NCBI GenBank assembly: GCA_028023455.1
Contig: JAQFVV010006643.1
Span: forward strand, 188,001-252,000
From: Epiperipatus broadwayi
Taxonomy: Eukaryota; Onychophora; Udeonychophora; Euonychophora; Peripatidae
Length of the DNA stretch: 64,000 nucleotides
Direction of reading: 5' to 3'
The notes under the pieces were generated by a model that was not told where the DNA came from, ran no database searches, and saw only the letters and a list, made by a program, of their open reading frames with translations. The position numbers and the translations under genes were made by a program. Positions 58,947 through 64,000 of this stretch are shown here, in pieces (within the stretch, counting starts at the first letter, position 1; each line of letters starts with the position of its first letter).

Positions 58947-60348
58947 CCTTGATAATGGAGGTTGCTAGTCGATTGAAATATCGGATTGTAATGAAAAATA
59001 ATACACAGTTTATACCCAAAAATATTATATATATATATATTCAATTTTTAAATCGATTGTCTTTTCATCTTTTTCTCTAACTTCACAAAATTCAACAATG
59101 TCTCACTTCATGCAGTGCTTTTTTTTTTTTTTACTTAAAGTGATCTGCAACTGCAAATAGCTAAATAAAAGTTCATTATCAAATAACAGTCTGAATCCTG
59201 TCTTGTGCCAACAATCACTGCCTTGAGTGATGACTTTATAGTCTCCTAGAAATAAAGACCATAATTCAGTTGTGTCTGTCATGATTATAAATATCTAATA
59301 GAAAATAATTGTTCAAGCACACATTCATTCTTCTTTTAAACCATGCTGTTTTCATTGATATTGAACTCTATAGGTCATTAAACTCACAATGCTGATTGAA
59401 TGCATAATAATGACAACTTAGTCAAGTTTGTTTATTATTTGAGTAATCACATAGCAAAATAGCTGTAATGACAAGAAACTATGAAGTAGAACATTAGTAA
59501 TTTGCTTGGGATTTTAATGCGTCAAAATGGGTTAAAAGAGTCTCTTTTCAGTTAACAGCACATTTTTCAGTGAAATTTATTTCATTCTTATATATTTTCC
59601 ATACCATGTAAATAAATATATTTGTATATAATACTATATACTTATTTATTTATCTTATCTAACAATTTATTGACAGGTTACAAAGTAAAATAAAAGCATA
59701 TTGGAGACATCAATATTCATCATACATATTCTGTGCAATTTCTCGATAATATTTAAATTTATAATTATATATAAGAAAACTTCTACTATTTTCAACAAAA
59801 ACATTATTGCACTCACCCAATTCTTATGAATTTTTTTTTTTTAAATAAATCCAAGTGTGGTATAAAACTGCAATCTATATTTATTGCTGCCAATACTTTA
59901 TTTGTCTCCTTCTAACCTTTATTTAATCTCTACTTGTTCTCTTTCCTTTTTCTTGCTCCCCCCCCCCTATTTTGTTCTCACTACTTTTCAAAAAAAATGT
60001 TTAAACTCTTAAAACATCATGTTAAATGCAATTTTCTTACAAATAATATTTTAAACTCAAATTATTTAATTTAGGTAGTTTTAAAAGAAAGTACATTTAG
60101 AGACAAGCACGACTAAATTGCTACAAAGTTAAATAATTTTTTTCCGTTACGTGTCACTTTTAATTTTACAACCTTATTATAAAGTTATAATGGTATCCTT
60201 TCATGATTTATTCCAATTAAAGTACAGTAAACAATATTTAATACATAAATATATTACATTAATGGGTCAGCAGTTAAACAAGAAAATTAACAAAATACAA
60301 AACATTATGATTTTTTTTTTTAATATTTAAAAAGCAGCTATCAGGCTT
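58947..60348. other. AT-rich DNA, nothing assigned
   Basis: Contains (TA)n at 59028-59039 and a C run at 59958-59967. No gene. Confidence 0.5.
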
Positions 60349-60460
60349 GTATTTTTTTTTTTCATATGTCATGGCATCGGCCGGGACGCGAACCCACAAC
60401 CGTCTGCAAACAACTACTTGCTTGCAAGGCGGCTGCGATGACCTCTCGGCTGACATTTAT
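60349..60460 (-). mobile_element. tRNA-derived SINE, best-preserved copy
   Basis: Minus strand: CAGCCGAGAGGTCATCGC (box A), GCCGCCTTGCAAGC (anticodon-arm-like, loop CTTGCAA), a long variable region, GGGTTCGCGTCCCGG (box B), GCCATGACATATG and an A tail of at least ten. The long variable arm and CCGAG-GGTC box A recall a type-II (Ser/Leu-like) tRNA. Four copies in the window share this head and the ATGACA tail. The 60-codon minus frame here is not coding. Confidence 0.8.
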
Positions 60461-61357
60461 TTGATTTTACCAACTAAACTATTTATATAACACTTAAATC
60501 TAGGTTTCACTTATAGAAGTCTCTAATTTGATGTAAAATTACATGTTCCGATTTGTTTTCATCCAGATTTAAATCTAATAATTACTGGAGTTTAAAATGC
60601 AATGCTTTGCATTTACAAGTTATATTCAGGAATGTTAAATGAACCAATCTGTCAGAGTGAAAACATAATTTGCATTTCATCTTCACCTTTACTTACCCAA
60701 TTAAATACTTATTAATATAATTTTACATATCACTAATATTTTAATTCTTCTTACAATCTGTGAGTTACTTCTTTCTGTATTTGTGTCTGTCTGTCTATCA
60801 GTCTTTTTCTCTCTAGCCTAGATACGACCAAACTCTGACTCTCTAGATAGCCTTATGCACTCCGAAAACTTTTGAAATAAAATCATAATGAAATTTTTAT
60901 TAGCATAATATATTTACATTTTATTTTAAAACCATACATGCTTTATTCTTTTATGGTGGCAATTTTATAACGATTGCTTATGCCTTTACATCATTAATTT
61001 CGATGATTTTATTGTTACAGTTTCTTGAAAATATAATATATTGTTCGATCTTATAGATTCAGATTTCATTTGGACTTTGTTAAGTGTTGTTATTATTCTT
61101 TGTACAATTTTAATTCAAACATTGTAGAATTTTTTCTTTTATTTTGACTTTCAAAACGAACTTCCATTATTTTAATCGAGCAATACAGGTAATTATTTTT
61201 TAATTTATATTCAGAAAAATAAAGAATTATTACCATTGAACTCATATGGCAAGTTTATTTAAATTTTTGACTATCATAGCTTCAACAAGCAAAAAAAGTA
61301 CCGATCAGGAAAATAGATCTTTTAATAGCGACTGAAAAAATTATATTCATTAAAATA
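60461..61357. other. AT-rich DNA, nothing assigned
   Basis: No feature recognised upstream of the hAT relic. Confidence 0.5.
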
Positions 61358-61459
61358 ATGAAAAAATCATTATGTCTTATTTGCAAAACCCCAATTGTTA
61401 ATTATAAAGTTGAGAAATTAAACTCAGTATCCAAGCATTTCAAAAATACAAATGGAGAC

Positions 61460-61816
61460 ACTTCAATGCTTTCCTGAAGGTTTGTGATGATGGTGTTCTA
61501 GTTGTATTTTTATATTGGACTATTTCCATCATCTAATATGTGTGTTGAATGTCTTTAGATGAATTTAATTTTTATTTAAACATTCCAAATACATTCAACT
61601 GTTAGTAATATCACAGCAAACAGGTTAGTATATGCACTAACTGTTAGTAATGTCACAGCAAACAGGTTATTGCATATACTAACCAGTTTGCTGTGATATT
61701 ATTAACAATTGAATGTATTTGGAATATTTAAATAAAAATTAAATTCATCTAAAGACATTCAACACACATATTAGATGATGGAAATAGTCCAATATAAAAA
61801 TACGAGAAACTTCAAT
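61460..61816 (+). mobile_element. Foldback retroposon, family D, copy 2, inside hAT relic
   Basis: Body 61468-61808, flanked by acttcaat (61460-61467 and 61809-61816). The arms (about 61500-61620 and 61685-61803) are inverted repeats of each other and match copy 1 at 15.56 kb, including the unpaired head GTTTGTGATGATG. The loop has an extra partial duplication (TCACAGCAAACAGGTTA twice). Its insertion splits the BED-finger region of the hAT transposase. Confidence 0.78.
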
Positions 61817-62501
61817 CTTTAAAATCTGGTCATTTATTTAGTAATAAAATGTCACTGCCTCTGAAGTCACTTTTCTGATTGCTTAGAATATTACTTGTCC
61901 TAAGCATTCATCTGTATAAAAGGATTTCACTAAAAAAATTATAAAAGTGATGATTGTTATGTCCAAAAAAAACCCCAAAACTTCCACCAAATAATCTGTA
62001 AAAATGTTAACGTCAAGTTGAAAATTCAAGAAACTGTACAAAATTCTATTTAGGTCCTAATAAAAATTCAAGATATTTCTCAATGGTCTGTTTTTGTTAA
62101 ATATGTATCAAATGAGGCAATAGTGAAAGAAGAAATGTTAGACATAGTGCACTTTCATAACCAGCTCATGGCATTGACATCAAGAATGCTGTGACATTTT
62201 GATCTGCCACTTGTGATCAGTAGCATTGCAACTGATGGTGCTTCTGAAATGTTGGGTAAAAATGCTAGTTAAACTTATTGATCTTTTTTAAAAATATTCC
62301 TAAAATTTTGTGATTTATATCATTTCAATGTAATGTTGAAATACAATAATAATGTATATACTTGACCAAGATATAATTAAAGAGAATTTGAACCCAGATT
62401 TTAAGATCTATACAGTCATCCACTCTATTTAGTATAACTGTAGACATAACTACATACCTTAAAGTGTGTAGATTTGATATCTTAATCTAAACTAAGCACT
62501 G

Positions 62502-62503
<2 letters not shown>

Positions 62504-62574
<71 letters not shown>
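62504..62574. repeat. (TA)n microsatellite in family C element centre
   Basis: Two long TA runs flank TCTCATATAT. The centre of this family is always TA-rich. Confidence 0.93.
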
Positions 62575-62575
<1 letters not shown>

Positions 62576-62593
62576 CTGAGAGATGATGATCCA

Positions 62594-62638
62594 GACCAAC
62601 TGATGAGTGCTGGTTCAGCAAGAAATATATATATTGGA
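62594..62638 (+). ncRNA. Hammerhead ribozyme candidate, family C
   Basis: CTGATGA (62600-62606), stem II TGCTG/CAGCA with loop GTT (62608-62620), GAAA (62622-62625), stem III ATA/TAT with loop TA (62625-62632), cleavage expected after A62633, stem I CCAA (62596-62599) with TTGG (62634-62637). All invariant bases present; the stem II base pair next to the core is G/A, a mismatch, so activity may be reduced. Confidence 0.6.
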
Positions 62639-63655
62639 GATCATTTATCTTTTTCACATGTATGTGATCATGGGTATTGGTTATATTGGCTAGAATGAAT
62701 GACTGTATGGAGCTTAAAAGTCTGGGTTCAAATCCCTTTAATTAATCATTTCAATGTATAATTCCCATGAACATATCTAATAATTAAGAATTTAAAATAT
62801 GATAATGTTATAAGGATAGTGCTGCATATTCTAATTTACATACAAACTAATGCAAAAAATCACCAGTTTAAAGATTTTCTTCAGAATTTGAGTATAAAAA
62901 ACTTTCAAATAATGTAAATGTGTATTGTGTTATGTGATTGCTGTCCATATACGATATATTCAAATGATTTGTTTACCTTCTCAGGCAAATTATTCTATCC
63001 TTGAAGACAAGGATAAATCATATTTGGAATTGAAATGTGACAAGTAGTTAAACAATTTGATGTTCCTGACTGATGCTTTACAACATCTACAAAATGTCAA
63101 TATCTCATTGCAAGGAAATGAGAAAATAGTAAATGATCTTTTTTAAACTAAGTATTTTTCTTTTTCAAAAAAAACTTCAAATTTTCAAAACTAATTTTAA
63201 GGCCAAAACATTAATTATTTATTAATGTCAAAAAAAGTTAAAAGAATTGGTATCATATTGTAAAAATAGATTTGAAAATCTGAATATTTCCATGTCAAAC
63301 TTTTTGTTGTTGACATTATTGAGGTTGATTTTTCTATTTCTGATATAATACTGCCAAACAAAGCAGTTTGAAGAACAAGAACTGGTGGAAGTGCAAAATC
63401 AAGCACTGAAAATACATCATAAATCATCTTCACAAATGAATTTCATCATTTAAAAGAATTTACTTGTAAACTAATTTTAATTTTTGAGATAATATATTCT
63501 TGTAAATCATTTTACTCAACAAAGAAATTTGTAAAATTAAAACATCAAGCCAACTAATGAATATATCTTAGAAATTATTGCATACTTCATTAACAAATTA
63601 TAAGTCAAATTTTAATATTTCTGCTAATCAAATACAATCACATTTGAAAAATAAA

Positions 63656-64000
63656 TACTTTTTTTTATTGATTTTGTTGTCGTTTATTAATTTTATTCAC
63701 TTGATTTTTTTTTTTTTACAATTAATAAATCACATTAATATAAAACATTACAAATTAAATATTTGCTTTTGTTGAATAATTCAAAAATTTAATTGTGGTT
63801 CTTGAATATATTTCAATTTTAACATGGGACTCTTATGTCCATGAAGTTTGGTCATTCTTTTACTTTTAATGATCATGCTATTTAAACTGATGTATAAATT
63901 GAAACTCTAGGTAGATAATTATAATTGTTTTTTAAATGAAAATTCTTCTGAAGATAGAATACTGTACTACTCACCAATATATTTATTGTTTTTATTAATA
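63656..64000. other. AT-rich DNA to window end
   Basis: Beyond the hAT C-terminus the frame that starts at 63578 continues only as low-complexity Phe/Leu/Ile. Nothing else recognised. Confidence 0.5.

Larger units (their letters stand above)
62374..62744 (+). mobile_element. Hammerhead SINE-like element, family C, full copy inside hAT relic
   Basis: The ends TAATTAAAG-A-GAATTTGAACCC and GGGTTCAAATCCCTTTAATTA are inverted repeats. The left arm runs to AAACTAAGCACTGATT, the centre is (TA)n with TCTCATATAT, and the right arm holds the ribozyme and ends in a perfect box-B-like GGGTTCAAATCCC. It lies between the TDGA and LMFLTD segments of the hAT transposase, so it inserted after the hAT element. 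Confidence 0.75.
61358..63655 (+). pseudogene. Decayed hAT transposase with two nested insertions
   Basis: Read across stops, the plus strand gives hAT (ZBED/ZMYM-like) landmarks in order: a BED-like finger start SLCLICKTPIVNYKVEKLNS then SKHFKN (61358-61467); EVTFLIA-NITCPKHSS (about 61865); WSVFVKYVSNEAIVKEEMLD (about 62085); the TDGA catalytic-region motif in SIATDGASEMLG (about 62225); LMFLTDALQHLQNVNISLQG (about 63057); EEQELVEVQNQALK (about 63370); and LTNYKSNFN-QIQSH (63583-63650) near the C-terminus. Numerous in-frame stops show it is dead. A foldback retroposon (61468-61808) and a family C element (62374-62744) interrupt it. The His-rich middle (HC-IHR region) is unreadable. Confidence 0.7.

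Noticed and set aside
58947-58990. Hammerhead after the Penelope-like frame
   Set aside because: CTTGATAATGG and a later TGAAAT are suggestive, but the core has an extra base and stem II does not pair.
60360-60456. Functional tRNA gene on the minus strand
   Set aside because: Boxes A and B and an anticodon-like arm are present, but the acceptor stem does not close, an A tail follows, and three more diverged copies exist. It is a SINE head.

Overview
The window is strongly AT-rich, intron-poor and gene-poor, and full of decayed eukaryotic transposons. It suggests a large invertebrate nuclear genome. The evidence is a Methuselah/adhesion-type GPCR, RTE-clade and other LINEs, Penelope-like GIY-YIG coding sequence, hAT transposase remains, tRNA-derived SINEs and long (TA)n and (AGAT)n arrays. 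CpG looks scarce in the background but is kept in the GPCR gene and a few islands, which would fit a methylated genome. I cannot fix the phylum.

Layout. 0-9.6 kb is mostly unassigned AT-rich DNA with foldback repeats, a hammerhead-bearing repeat (2.9-3.2 kb) and SINE fragments. 9.6-11.0 kb is a degenerate tandem array whose units carry hammerhead motifs. 15.5-15.9 kb holds a foldback retroposon with a perfect 13-bp target duplication. 19.4-21.1 kb holds the only intact host-like gene: a single-exon class-B-type GPCR on the minus strand with its own TATA box. 24.0-25.8 kb is a decayed LINE broken by a 244-bp insertion. 29.7-31.5 kb is a block of local duplications. 32.7-35.5 kb is a pile-up of a hAT-type MITE, gag-like remains and a 5'-truncated RTE. 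37.1-38.3 kb looks like an LTR or promoter. 45.7-47.8 kb is a second decayed RTE. 49.2-54.4 kb is a nested composite: hammerhead SINE-like repeats split by a block of about 4.2 kb holding LTR-like DNA and a nearly intact RTE (one early stop). 58.5-58.9 kb is Penelope-like GIY-YIG coding sequence. 61.4-63.7 kb is a hAT transposase relic split by a foldback retroposon and a hammerhead SINE-like element.

The most interesting signal is RNA-level. Three unrelated repeat families carry recognisable hammerhead ribozyme cores: CUGANGA, a stem II hairpin, GAAA, and a closing UH cleavage site, with matching stem I arms. All three have a tiny palindromic stem III (ACCGGT, ACTAGT, ATA-YR-TAT), a layout expected to need dimerisation or tandem transcripts. 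It is known from Penelope-like elements, retrozymes and the schistosome Sm-alpha SINE. Several damaged core positions are explained by CpG decay, so the ancestral copies were probably canonical.
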